Both the position numbers and the translations under genes were made by a program. A stretch of DNA of 64,000 nt from Pseudonocardia cypriaca (lineage in GTDB: Bacteria > Actinomycetota > Actinomycetes > Mycobacteriales > Pseudonocardiaceae): assembly GCF_006717045.1 (NCBI RefSeq), contig NZ_VFPH01000001.1:2542001-2606000 (forward strand), in the 5' to 3' direction. This document shows positions 32,207 to 40,066 of the stretch, one piece after another; position 1 is the stretch's first letter, and each line of letters opens with the position of its first letter. The notes under the pieces are model-generated. The model did not search any database. It was given only the letters and a program-made list of their open reading frames with translations, and was not told where the DNA came from.

Positions 32207-33808
32207 TCAGCCCAGCGGGCGCAACTCCGTCGGCACTGGTACCTCCACCAACCGTGGGCCGGCCGCCGCTGCAACGTCCGCAAGGGCCGCCTTCAGCTCG
32301 CGGGCACCCGAAATCCGGCAGGCCGGCACCCCGTAACCCTCGGCGATCCGCACGGCGTCCAGGTCGGGCAGGTCGAGGCCCGGTGCGTTCTGCACGCCCA
32401 GCTGGTCGACGAAGCCGCGCAGGGCGCCGTAGCCACCGTTGCGCAGCACGAGGAAGGTGACCGGGAGCCGGTGCTGGGCGGCCGTCCAGAGGCCGGTGAT
32501 GCCGTACTGCGCGGCGCCGTCGCCGAGCACGGCCACGACCGGGCGCTCGGGGTCGGCCAGCGCCATGCCGACGGCGGCCGGCAGGCCGAAGCCGAGCCCG
32601 CCGGCCGCGGGGAAGAGCAGCGAGCGGGGCGTGCGCAGGTCCAGGTGCGTCCAGAACTGCGCGGTGTTCGCCGTGGACTCGTTCACCAGCCGCGCGTGCG
32701 TCGGCAGGGCCTCGGTGAGCGCGGCGAACAGGGCGTCGGCGGGGAACGGGGCCTCGTCGGGCAGCAGGGCGTGGGGGATCGCGCGCGGTTCCGGCGCGGC
32801 TCGTCCTGGCTCCTCGGGGAGCGCGTGCAGCAGCTGCCCGGCGATCGCGGCCACGTCCCCCACCAGCGCGTCACCGAACGGGGCTCGTGCCGCCGACCCG
32901 GGATCGGAGCCGACGGCCACCAGCTCGGTGCCGTCGGGGAGCCACGGGCCGGGCCGGTGGGCGTGGTAGCGGAACACGGGCGCGCCCAGGACGAGCACGA
33001 GGTCGTGGCCGGTGAGGTGCTCGGCCACCCCGGCGATGCTCGGCGGCAGCACGCCGCGCCATTGCGGGTGCCGCGTGGGGAACGGGCAGCGCGGCGGCGT
33101 CGGGGCGGTCCACACCGCGGCCCGCCAGCGCTCGGCGAGCGCGACCACCCGGTCGAAGGCCCGCTCGTCGTCGACCTCGGGCCCGACGACCAGCGCGGGC
33201 GTGCGCGCCGCCGCCATCCGTCGCGCCAGCCCGGCGACGACGTCCGGATCGGCCGCGCCGGCCCACCCGACCCGGCGGCCCGCCAACAGGGCGACGGCGT
33301 CCGGGTCGGCCGGCTGCGCCCAGTCGTCCATCGGCAGCGAGACGAACACCGGCCCGGCGGGCGGCAGGGTCGCCCGGTGGAACGCCTCGGACAGCGCGCG
33401 CGGCACGTCCTGCGCGGTGGCGGGCTCGCACGCCCACTTGACCTGCGGCTCGGGCACCCGCACCAGCTCCGGCTCGCCGAGCACGGCGTTCAGGCCCACC
33501 ATCGAGCGGTTCTGCTGCCCGGCCGTGACCACGAGCGGGGTCTGGCTCGCCCGAGCGTTGGCGAGGTTGCCCACCGCGTGCCCGAGCCCGGCGGCCGAAT
33601 GCAGGTTCACCAGGGCCGGGCGGCCGCTGGCCTGGGCGTACCCGTCGGCCATCGCGAGCACGGCGCCCTCGTGCAGGCCGAGGACGTAGCGGAAGTCGGG
33701 CGGGAAGCCGTCGAGGAACGGCAGCTCGTTCGAGCCAGGGTTGCCGAAGACCGTGGTGAGACCCCACGTCCGCAGCAGACCGTGCACCGTCTCCCGGACC
33801 GTCGACAC
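32207..33808 (-). CDS. mdlC: Benzoylformate decarboxylase (ThDP enzyme)
   Basis: A 533-residue thiamine-diphosphate decarboxylase. Residue numbering coincides with Pseudomonas putida MdlC: Ser26 in FGNPGSNELPFL, Glu47 in LHEGAVLAMADG and His70 in NLHSAAGLG. His282 in FRYHAHRPGPWL aligns with MdlC His281. The ThDP/Mg motif is GDGAAQYGITGLWTAAQ. The enzyme converts benzoylformate to benzaldehyde and CO2 in mandelate catabolism; a related aryl-2-oxoacid is possible. Start GTG 33808, 19 nt behind the LigM-like gene, so the two form a bicistron. No mandelate dehydrogenase or benzaldehyde dehydrogenase is next to it. Confidence 0.85.
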   Translation of the reverse strand: MSTVRETVHGLLRTWGLTTVFGNPGSNELPFLDGFPPDFRYVLGLHEGAVLAMADGYAQASGRPALVNLHSAAGLGHAVGNLANARASQTPLVVTAGQQNRSMVGLNAVLGEPELVRVPEPQVKWACEPATAQDVPRALSEAFHRATLPPAGPVFVSLPMDDWAQPADPDAVALLAGRRVGWAGAADPDVVAGLARRMAAARTPALVVGPEVDDERAFDRVVALAERWRAAVWTAPTPPRCPFPTRHPQWRGVLPPSIAGVAEHLTGHDLVLVLGAPVFRYHAHRPGPWLPDGTELVAVGSDPGSAARAPFGDALVGDVAAIAGQLLHALPEEPGRAAPEPRAIPHALLPDEAPFPADALFAALTEALPTHARLVNESTANTAQFWTHLDLRTPRSLLFPAAGGLGFGLPAAVGMALADPERPVVAVLGDGAAQYGITGLWTAAQHRLPVTFLVLRNGGYGALRGFVDQLGVQNAPGLDLPDLDAVRIAEGYGVPACRISGARELKAALADVAAAAGPRLVEVPVPTELRPLG

Positions 33809-33827
33809 GGCTCCCCGCCCCCGCTTC

Positions 33828-35228
33828 CTAGACGGTCGCCTTGGAGCGCCAGCCCGGCTTGTAGCTCTCGCGGACGATGTCCGCGTACGGCGCCGGGCTC
33901 ACCACCGCGCGCACCGCGAGCTGCTCGTGCGGCTGCACCGTCGGCTTGCGGGTGCCGCCGTCGGGCTCGCCCCAGATCACCTGCACCTCGGCGCCGAGCG
34001 GCACGTCCGGGGCGACGGTCGCGAGCGACAGCACCTTCTTCTCGTTGGCGCTGAAGCCGGTGAAGAGCGAAAGCCCCACGAGGGTGCCGTCGGAGTCGAC
34101 GACGGAGTCGAAGTTGGACGGCCCGTAGTTGGCGTTGGGCAGGTCGAAGAACTGGTAGTCGGGGCCGTCGCTGACCGGCGAGGCCAGCAGCTTGGCGACG
34201 TCGTCGGCGTTCCAGGCGAGGGTGACCTTGCGGCGCTGCTTCTCCGGCTCGATCGCCTCCAGCGCGGAGCGGCCGACGAAGTCGTGGTCGAACTTCACGA
34301 ACGACCCGTAGCCCATCTCCCACGGGTTGAGGTAGTAGTCCTCGATCCTGTCCGCCACGTAGCTGCCGGCGATGGCGTTGGTGGCCTCGTAGCTGTCGGC
34401 GGGCAGCCACTGGCGGTAGTCCCGCAGCTCCTCGCTCGTGTAGACGGCCGGCAGCGGCGAGGGGATCCAGCCCGACTCGAGCGTGTTGCACGCGTACGCG
34501 CGCGACCCGCAGGGCTCCAGCCCGAACTCGCGGCCGGCCTCGAGGATGGTCTCCCGCACCCGGTCGTAGCTGTCGTACGGTCCCCAGATCTCCAGGCCGG
34601 GGGCGCCCGCCATGCCGTGGCGCAGGGTGCGGACGTCCTCGCCGCCGATCTTCATGTGGCCGAGGGTGAAGAACCGGGTCTGCTCGACCGGGGCGCCGTT
34701 GAGCTTCTCGATCACGTCCCAGGCGCGCGGGCCCTGGATCTGGAAGCGCCACAGGTCGCGGGTGACCGCCTTGCCGTACGGCCGCATCGGGGAGCGCTGG
34801 TCGACCTTGATGTCGACGTCGTAGCCCTGGGTGGCCCGGAACGTGAGGTAGTTGGCCACCGGGGCGCGGCCGACGTAGATGAACTGGTCCTCGGCGACCC
34901 GGAAGAGGATGCCGTCACCGATCACCCCGCCGTCGGGGGACACCGGCACGAACTGCTTGGCGGTGTCCACCGCGAACTTCGCGGTGCTGTTGATGCCGTT
35001 GTCGGTGATCAGCTTCAGCGCGTCGCGGCCGGAGATGAAGAGGTTGACCATGTGGTGGCTCTGGTCGAACAGCACGGCCGTCTCCCGCCAGGCGATGACC
35101 TCGCGGCGGAAGTTGGTGAACTCGGCCGGCACGACCGGGTAGATGTAGGCGCCCAGCTGTGAGTTGCGCAGCAGGTCGACGACGTCTCCTGCCTGGTCCA
35201 GCACTTCCTGGAGGTTCTTCGCGCTCAT
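33828..35228 (-). CDS. ligM: LigM/DesA-type tetrahydrofolate-dependent aryl O-demethylase
   Basis: A 466-residue GcvT-fold protein very close in layout to sphingomonad LigM (vanillate/3-O-methylgallate O-demethylase, ~470 residues). Conserved stretches include LRNSQLGAYIYPVVPAEF, AVLFDQSHHMVNL, VIGDGILF, FIYVGRAPVANYL, TLRHGMAGAPGLEIWGPY, CNTLESGWIPSPLPAVYT, YGSFVKFDHDFVGRSALEAI and VIWGEPDGGTRKPTVQPH. It should transfer the aryl methoxyl group to tetrahydrofolate, yielding a catechol-type phenol. ATG 35228 has a GAGGG-type site upstream and a TAGCGT -10 at 35269-35274 (minus). It is co-transcribed with the decarboxylase and divergent from a response regulator. Confidence 0.85.
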   Translation of the reverse strand: MSAKNLQEVLDQAGDVVDLLRNSQLGAYIYPVVPAEFTNFRREVIAWRETAVLFDQSHHMVNLFISGRDALKLITDNGINSTAKFAVDTAKQFVPVSPDGGVIGDGILFRVAEDQFIYVGRAPVANYLTFRATQGYDVDIKVDQRSPMRPYGKAVTRDLWRFQIQGPRAWDVIEKLNGAPVEQTRFFTLGHMKIGGEDVRTLRHGMAGAPGLEIWGPYDSYDRVRETILEAGREFGLEPCGSRAYACNTLESGWIPSPLPAVYTSEELRDYRQWLPADSYEATNAIAGSYVADRIEDYYLNPWEMGYGSFVKFDHDFVGRSALEAIEPEKQRRKVTLAWNADDVAKLLASPVSDGPDYQFFDLPNANYGPSNFDSVVDSDGTLVGLSLFTGFSANEKKVLSLATVAPDVPLGAEVQVIWGEPDGGTRKPTVQPHEQLAVRAVVSPAPYADIVRESYKPGWRSKATV

Positions 35229-35337
35229 GCGTGCCACCCTCGTTTTGGCTCCTACGGTCTCCGGGGCCACGCTAGGAACGCGTGCACCTGCGCGGACACT
35301 GGGAAATGGCGCGAACGGGACGGCCAACGCAACGTCG

Positions 35338-35381
35338 CGCGACGCGTCATTTGACGTACCGCGTCGCGGGGCCGGAATGAT
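35338..35381 (+). promoter_or_regulatory. Promoter with a dyad flanking the -35 (response-regulator gene)
   Basis: CGCGACGCG (35338-35346) and its exact complement CGCGTCGCG (35360-35368) bracket TTGACG (35351-35356), a good -35. AATGAT (35376-35381) lies 19 bp further on and exactly 6 nt before GTG 35388, implying a leaderless transcript. A dyad around a -35 is a typical repressor or autoregulation site. It could also affect the divergent LigM promoter 65-70 bp away. Confidence 0.5.
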
Positions 35382-35387
35382 GGGGCG

Positions 35388-36047
35388 GTGAACGCACCCC
35401 TGCGAGTGCTGGTCGTCGACGACCACGCGGTGGTCCGGCGCGGGGTGATCGCCTACCTGGACGTTCTCGACGACGTCGAGGTGGCTGGGGAGGCCGCCGA
35501 CGGAACCGCAGCGCTGGACGTCCTCGCGCAGCTCGCGACGCTCGGCAGGCTGCCCGACGTGGCACTGATGGACCTGCAGATGCCGGGCATGGACGGGGTC
35601 GCCGCGATCGCGGAGATCCGGCGCAGGCACCCGTCCCTGCAGGTCGTGGTGCTCACCAGCTTCGGGGAGATCGAGCGGGTGCACGCCGCCCTGCACGAGG
35701 GCGCGGCGGGCTACCTGCTGAAGGACGCGGGACCGGGGGAGATCGTCGCCGCGCTGCACGCCGCCGCGCGCGGGGAGGTGTTCCTCGACCCGGCCGTGGC
35801 CAGGCGCCTCGCCCAGGAGATCCGGGCGCCGCGCAGCGGGCTGCGCGCCCTGACCGCCCGTGAGCGGGAGATCCTGCGGCTGGTGGCCGAGGGCCGGTCC
35901 AACAAGGAGATCGCCGCGAAGCTCGTGATCAGCGAGCGCACCGCCCGCACGCACGTGAGCAACCTGCTCGGCAAGCTCGGGCTCGCCTCCCGGACGCAGG
36001 CGGCGCTGCTCGCGATCCGGGAGGGGCTGGTCCCGCCCAGCGGGTGA
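35388..36047 (+). CDS. Orphan NarL/LuxR-family response regulator
   Basis: A 219-residue regulator with the receiver pocket VVDD (residues 9-12), phospho-acceptor Asp62 in LMDLQMPGMDG, LTSFGEIERVH and LLKDAG, and a C-terminal LuxR HTH (LTAREREILRLVAEGRSNKEIAAKLVISERTARTHVSNLL). It closely resembles the regulator at 9777-10481 across both domains. No histidine kinase is adjacent, so it is an orphan, perhaps served by the kinase at 10478. It is divergent from the LigM-MdlC bicistron and is the natural candidate to control it. The start at GTG 35388 fits a leaderless promoter. Confidence 0.88.
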   Translation: MNAPLRVLVVDDHAVVRRGVIAYLDVLDDVEVAGEAADGTAALDVLAQLATLGRLPDVALMDLQMPGMDGVAAIAEIRRRHPSLQVVVLTSFGEIERVHAALHEGAAGYLLKDAGPGEIVAALHAAARGEVFLDPAVARRLAQEIRAPRSGLRALTAREREILRLVAEGRSNKEIAAKLVISERTARTHVSNLLGKLGLASRTQAALLAIREGLVPPSG

Positions 36048-36090
36048 GACCGGCCTGTCGTCACCCGGGCGGGTGATCCACACTGGCGGC

Positions 36091-37662
36091 ATGCGCAGGG
36101 CCTCCGCGGCGATCGTGGTGCTCACCGGACTCGTCTGCATGCTGGTCGGCGCGTTCCTCGACCGCCGGGGTCTGGGTGGGTGGGACCTCGGCACCGACCT
36201 CGACCGGCTCACCGCCGGCACGTCGGCCGTCATCGCGGCCGCGGGACTGCTGTCACTCGCGGCGGCCCGCAACGCCCGCGTCCTCGCCGCGATCTGCGCG
36301 GCCGCGGTCGTCGTGCCGGGAGCCCTTGCCGTCACCGGGGCTGTGGAGTCGGGGCTTCCGGGCCCGTCGACGGGGGTGCTCGGGGTCGGTTCCGCCGTGG
36401 TCGTTCTCGGCACGGTGGCCCGGGCGTTCGAGCGGGAGGGCACGACCGGCGGCGCGCACCGGCCGCGGGCTGCGGTGGTCGCTGTGGTGGCGGTCGCGTG
36501 CACCGCGCTCGCCGCCTGGGCAGCAGCCGGCGTGGTGGTGGACGCGCCGGTCCGGTCGAGCACGGCGGTGACGGCGGACGCGCCACCCGACGCCCAGCGG
36601 GCGGACGGGGTGCGGTGGGAGTGGGATGCGGACGGACCGGTGCGCGACGTGCGCGCTGCCGGCACCGGCGTGGTCGTCGCGGGCACGGACGGCGTCACCG
36701 CGCTGGACGGGGCGTCCGGCGCGCCGCGGTGGGAGTTCGCGCGGACCGGCGCGCGCGTGGCCGACCTCGTCGTGAGTCCGGACCGCCGCTCGGTCGTGGT
36801 GGTGCACGAGGGGGCGGCGTCGCGGGTCGCGGTCGTCACCGTCCTCGACGCCCTCACCGGCGCCCGGCGCTGGGAGAGCGCGCTCGACCGGCGCCCCGAC
36901 CTGCTGGTCACCGACACCGTCGTTGCGCTGGCCGGCTACGAACGCCCGGACGACGACGCGGACGACCGGCAGCCGCTGCGCGCCCGCCTCGCGGCCCGCG
37001 ACCTCACCACCGGCTCCGCGGTGTGGACCTGGGAGTCGCCGCAGGGCTGCGGCACCTCGCTGGTGCGCTCGCTCGCCGCCGTCCGCGCCGTGCCGATCGA
37101 GACGGAGTGCCCGGACGGCGCGACCCTGCACGGCGTCGACGAGCGCACCGGGCAGGACGCCTGGTCCCTGGCGGTCCGTCCGTTCTCCGCCGCGGTGTCG
37201 GACTACCCGGTGCGCGCCTCCGACGGCGGGGGGCTGGTCGTCACCGCGGGCGCCGGTACGAGTCACGTCGTCGTCGAGGCGGCGACCGGCCTCGTCGTCG
37301 GCCGCCTCGACACGGAGGCCTTCCCCCTGCCGGCGCCCGACGGTCGGGTCCAGCTACTGGACGGCGATCCGGAGCGGGTGGTCGCGGCGGTCGACGGGAG
37401 CGGAGCGCTCGTCACGGTGCCGCCCGGCTGTGACCGCGAGGCCGCGGTCGCGGTGACCGGCGCCGCCGTGCTGCGCCTGTGCCGCACCGAGCGGCACCTC
37501 GAGCTGCAGGTGGACGGCGGCGCCGCGGTCCCGCTCGACCTGCTGCCCGGCGATCAGTTCGCGGGGATCGACCTGCTCCGCGACGCGTTCGTCGTGCCCG
37601 CGCCCGGCGCGGTGGTCGTCGCGGTCGCGAGCAGCCGCGGGACGGTGCTCGGGCTCGCTTGA
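36091..37662 (+). CDS. Membrane protein with PQQ-like beta-propeller domain
   Basis: A 523-residue protein. The first ~160 residues hold about five hydrophobic helices (for example IVVLTGLVCMLVGAFL, AVIAAAGLLSLAAA, AVVAVVAVACTALAAWAAAG). The remainder is an extracytoplasmic repeat domain with outer-strand motifs such as GVTALDGASGAPRWEF, VLDALTGARRWE, ARDLTTGSAVWTWE and GVDERTGQDAWSL, typical of PQQ-like beta-propellers. No catalytic residues are recognised, so a structural or binding role is more likely than a dehydrogenase. I chose ATG 36091 (CACACT 6 nt upstream may be a -10); GTG 36073 is an alternative in frame. Function unknown. Confidence 0.7.
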   Translation: MRRASAAIVVLTGLVCMLVGAFLDRRGLGGWDLGTDLDRLTAGTSAVIAAAGLLSLAAARNARVLAAICAAAVVVPGALAVTGAVESGLPGPSTGVLGVGSAVVVLGTVARAFEREGTTGGAHRPRAAVVAVVAVACTALAAWAAAGVVVDAPVRSSTAVTADAPPDAQRADGVRWEWDADGPVRDVRAAGTGVVVAGTDGVTALDGASGAPRWEFARTGARVADLVVSPDRRSVVVVHEGAASRVAVVTVLDALTGARRWESALDRRPDLLVTDTVVALAGYERPDDDADDRQPLRARLAARDLTTGSAVWTWESPQGCGTSLVRSLAAVRAVPIETECPDGATLHGVDERTGQDAWSLAVRPFSAAVSDYPVRASDGGGLVVTAGAGTSHVVVEAATGLVVGRLDTEAFPLPAPDGRVQLLDGDPERVVAAVDGSGALVTVPPGCDREAAVAVTGAAVLRLCRTERHLELQVDGGAAVPLDLLPGDQFAGIDLLRDAFVVPAPGAVVVAVASSRGTVLGLA

Positions 37663-37692
37663 TCACCCCGCGGGGCGGACCTCCCGCAGGCC

Positions 37693-37698
37693 TAGACT
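37693..37698 (+). promoter_or_regulatory. TAGACT -10 of a leaderless PaaX gene
   Basis: TAGACT matches the actinobacterial -10 pattern (TAnnnT) and lies 6 nt before GTG 37705. There is no Shine-Dalgarno sequence. The same arrangement recurs at 51910-51915 and 60692-60697 in front of two other regulator genes. No -35 hexamer is obvious. Confidence 0.5.
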
Positions 37699-37704
37699 CC
37701 CGCC

Positions 37705-38682
37705 GTGGTCGCTCCGGCGCCCGAGGCGCAGTCGGACCCGGGTCAGCAGCACTCCCAACGGCTGCTCGGCACGCTGCTCGGGGACTACTGGTTCTGGCGC
37801 CCCGAGCACCTGCCCTCGGCCGCGCTCGTCGAGCTGCTCGGGGAGTTCGGGCTGGCGGAGCCGGCCGCGAGGGCCGCGATCCGCCGGGCCGCCACGCGCG
37901 GGCTCGTCGTCGCATCCCGCGCCGGCCGGACCACGGCCTACGGCGTGCCGGAGCGCACCCACGAGCTGGTGATCGCGCACGTCACCCGGCTGATGCGGTT
38001 CGGCGCGGGCGACCGGACCTGGGACGGGCGCTGGACGTTCGCCCTGTTCTCGGTGCCGGAGGAGCAGCGCGAGGTGCGCCGAACCCTGCGCACGCGGCTG
38101 CGCTGGCTGGGCTGGGCCCCCGTGTACGACGGCGTGTGGGTCACGCCGTGGGACGGGGGCGACCAGGCCCTCGACGTGCTCGCCGAGCTCGGCGTCGACA
38201 CCGCGACGGTCGCGCGTGCTGATCTGGCCGACCGGCTCCCGGCGCGCGGGCACCCCCTGCGGGCCTGGGACCTGGACGCACTGCGCGCCAGGTACGACGA
38301 CTTCCTCGACCGCTACCGCGGGCTCGCCGAGCGGGTGCGGACAGGTGCCGTCGGGCCGGCCGAGGCGTTGACCAGCCGCACGCGGCTCATGACGCACTGG
38401 CGGGAGTTCCCGGACCTCGACCCGGAGCTGCCCGCCGAGGTGCTGCCGGCGGACTGGCCGCGGTCGGCGGCGCGGGAGTGCTTCGTCGCTATCTACGACG
38501 GCCTCGGGCCGCCGGCCGAGCGCCGGTTCGCGCAGCTCCTCGCCCGGCACGCGCCGGATCTCGCCCCGCTGGCGGCCCACCGCACGAGCGAGGACGTGCG
38601 CCGCGGCGAGCCTGCCGAGCCCGCGCCCTCGCCGGGCGCCGGCGGGCGAGCCGGCTGGGCCGGACCGCTCGGACGGCGATAG
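37705..38682 (+). CDS. PaaX-family transcriptional regulator, copy 1
   Basis: A 325-residue regulator of the PaaX group. The N-terminal winged-helix part reads LLGTLLGDYWFWRPEHLPSAALVELLGEFGLAEPAARAAIRRAATRGLV (split), then SRAGRTTAYGV. The middle domain has WDGRWTFALFSVPEEQREVRRTLRTRLRWLGWAPVYDGVWVTP (split). The C-terminal domain includes LMTHWREFPDLDPELPAEVLPADWP. PaaX proteins repress acyl- or aryl-CoA catabolic genes and respond to CoA thioesters. Some 30 residues of low-complexity tail (AEPAPSPGAGGRAGW) extend it. The MHS transporter and P450 downstream, and the dyad at 38723-38745, are probable targets. Confidence 0.86.
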   Translation: MVAPAPEAQSDPGQQHSQRLLGTLLGDYWFWRPEHLPSAALVELLGEFGLAEPAARAAIRRAATRGLVVASRAGRTTAYGVPERTHELVIAHVTRLMRFGAGDRTWDGRWTFALFSVPEEQREVRRTLRTRLRWLGWAPVYDGVWVTPWDGGDQALDVLAELGVDTATVARADLADRLPARGHPLRAWDLDALRARYDDFLDRYRGLAERVRTGAVGPAEALTSRTRLMTHWREFPDLDPELPAEVLPADWPRSAARECFVAIYDGLGPPAERRFAQLLARHAPDLAPLAAHRTSEDVRRGEPAEPAPSPGAGGRAGWAGPLGRR

Positions 38683-38693
38683 GCAACACCTGC

Positions 38694-38745
38694 TTGTCCG
38701 CTCGGACCAGCGGCCGTACTGTGTGAGACCTGCTCGCCGTCTCAC
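38694..38745 (+). promoter_or_regulatory. Promoter and overlapping dyad in front of the MHS/P450 pair
   Basis: TTGTCC (38694-38699) and TACTGT (38717-38722) are separated by 17 bp and make a plausible promoter. Immediately after the -10, GTGAGAC (38723-38729) and its exact complement GTCTCAC (38739-38745) form a dyad with a 9-bp spacer that covers the expected start of transcription. This is an operator-like position, and the PaaX gene immediately upstream is the obvious candidate repressor. GGAGG at 38749-38753 serves the GTG at 38759. Confidence 0.5.
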
Positions 38746-38758
38746 CGTGGAGGCTGCC

Positions 38759-40066
38759 GTGCCCTCGTCCCCGTCCCGCTCCTCGGGCCTTCGCGCCCTG
38801 CTCGCCGGCCCGGTCGGCATCTGCCTGGCCAACTACGAGTTCGGCGTCTACGGCACGATGGCGGCGCTCGTGATCAACGACCTGTTCTTCCCGACCCTCG
38901 ACCCCGCGGCCGGCACGCTCGCCGCGTTCACGACGTTCGCCGCCGGGTTCCTGGCCAAGCCGGTGGGCGGGCTGCTGTTCGGGCGGATCGGCGACCGGTT
39001 CGGCCGGCGGGTCGTGGTCGTGTCCGGCCTGCTGCTGATGGGGGTCGCGACGATCGGCATCGGCCTGCTGCCCACCTACGAGACCATCGGGGTGGCCGCG
39101 CCCGTCCTGCTCACCCTGCTGCGCCTCACGCAGGGCCTGGCCGTCGGTGGGGAGTGGGGCGGCGCGGCCACGCTCGCCGTCGAGCACGCGCCGCGCCACC
39201 GCAGGGGCCGGTGGGGTGGTGCCGTCGGCGTCGGCGGGCCGATCGGCTCGATCCTCGCCGCGCTCACCGTCCTGCCGCTCACCGCCCTGCTGTCGCGCGA
39301 GGACTTCCTCGCCTGGGGCTGGCGGTTGCCGTTCCTGTTCAGCGCCGTGCTCGTCGGCGTCGGGCTGTGGATGCGGCTCGGGGTGGCCGAGTCGCCGGTG
39401 TTCCGCGAGCGGGTGGCCGGGCGCGCCTCCGACCTGCCCCGGGTGCTGCGCACCAACGGGCGCCCGATGACGCTCGTGTTCTTCCTCGCAGGCGCCGCCG
39501 TCACCGGCATCTACCTGTTCAACACCTACGCGCTGTCCTACGCGGTGCAGCACGCGGGCCTGGAACGCACCGCGATGCTCGCCACCATGACCACCGCGCA
39601 GGTGATCGCGGTCGGCGCCGCGATCGCGCTGCTCACCCGGATCGACCGGATCGGGCTCGCCCGGCTCTACCGGGTCAGCGCCGTGGCGCTCGCGGCCACG
39701 GCCTGGCTCCTGTTCGCCGCCATCGACTCCGCCGCCATGCCGGTCGTCCTCGTGGCGCTGTGCCTCGGGCAGATCGCCGTGAACGGGATGGTCGTCTCGT
39801 CGGTGCCGATCTACGTCCTGCTCTTCCGGCCCGAGGACCGGGTCACCGGTGCCGGTGTCAGCTTCAAGACCTCGGACGCCGTCCTCGGCGGCACCACGCC
39901 GCTGATCGCGGGCCTGCTCGTGCAGGCAGCGGGCGGGGCGTCCTGGGTGGTCGCGGCCTACGTGACCCTGCTCGTAGCGGTGGCCGTCACGGCGTCGCTG
40001 CTCGGCAGGCGGCTGCTCGCCGACCGCACGGGCCCGTCCCCGGAGGAGGTGCCGGTCACCGCATGA
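38759..40066 (+). CDS. MHS-family MFS transporter, copy 2
   Basis: A 435-residue carrier of the metabolite:H+ symporter family. Hallmarks are ANYEFGVYGTMAALVINDLFFP, FLAKPVGGLLFGRIGDRFGRRVVVV, LRLTQGLAVGGEWGGAATLAVEHAP and SREDFLAWGWRLPFL. The usual IEWYD motif of helix 1 is replaced by NYEFG, setting it apart from the copy at 28629. I chose GTG 38759, 5 nt behind GGAGG; an earlier GTG at 38747 overlaps that site. The stop overlaps the P450 start (ATGA), so import and oxidation of one compound are probably linked. Confidence 0.87.
   Translation: MPSSPSRSSGLRALLAGPVGICLANYEFGVYGTMAALVINDLFFPTLDPAAGTLAAFTTFAAGFLAKPVGGLLFGRIGDRFGRRVVVVSGLLLMGVATIGIGLLPTYETIGVAAPVLLTLLRLTQGLAVGGEWGGAATLAVEHAPRHRRGRWGGAVGVGGPIGSILAALTVLPLTALLSREDFLAWGWRLPFLFSAVLVGVGLWMRLGVAESPVFRERVAGRASDLPRVLRTNGRPMTLVFFLAGAAVTGIYLFNTYALSYAVQHAGLERTAMLATMTTAQVIAVGAAIALLTRIDRIGLARLYRVSAVALAATAWLLFAAIDSAAMPVVLVALCLGQIAVNGMVVSSVPIYVLLFRPEDRVTGAGVSFKTSDAVLGGTTPLIAGLLVQAAGGASWVVAAYVTLLVAVAVTASLLGRRLLADRTGPSPEEVPVTA

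Noticed and set aside
36091..37662. Quinoprotein (PQQ) alcohol dehydrogenase
   Set aside because: Propeller-like repeats are present, but there is no haem-binding CxxCH and no catalytic Asp/Cys-Cys motif, and the N-terminal helices do not match the membrane quinoproteins I know.
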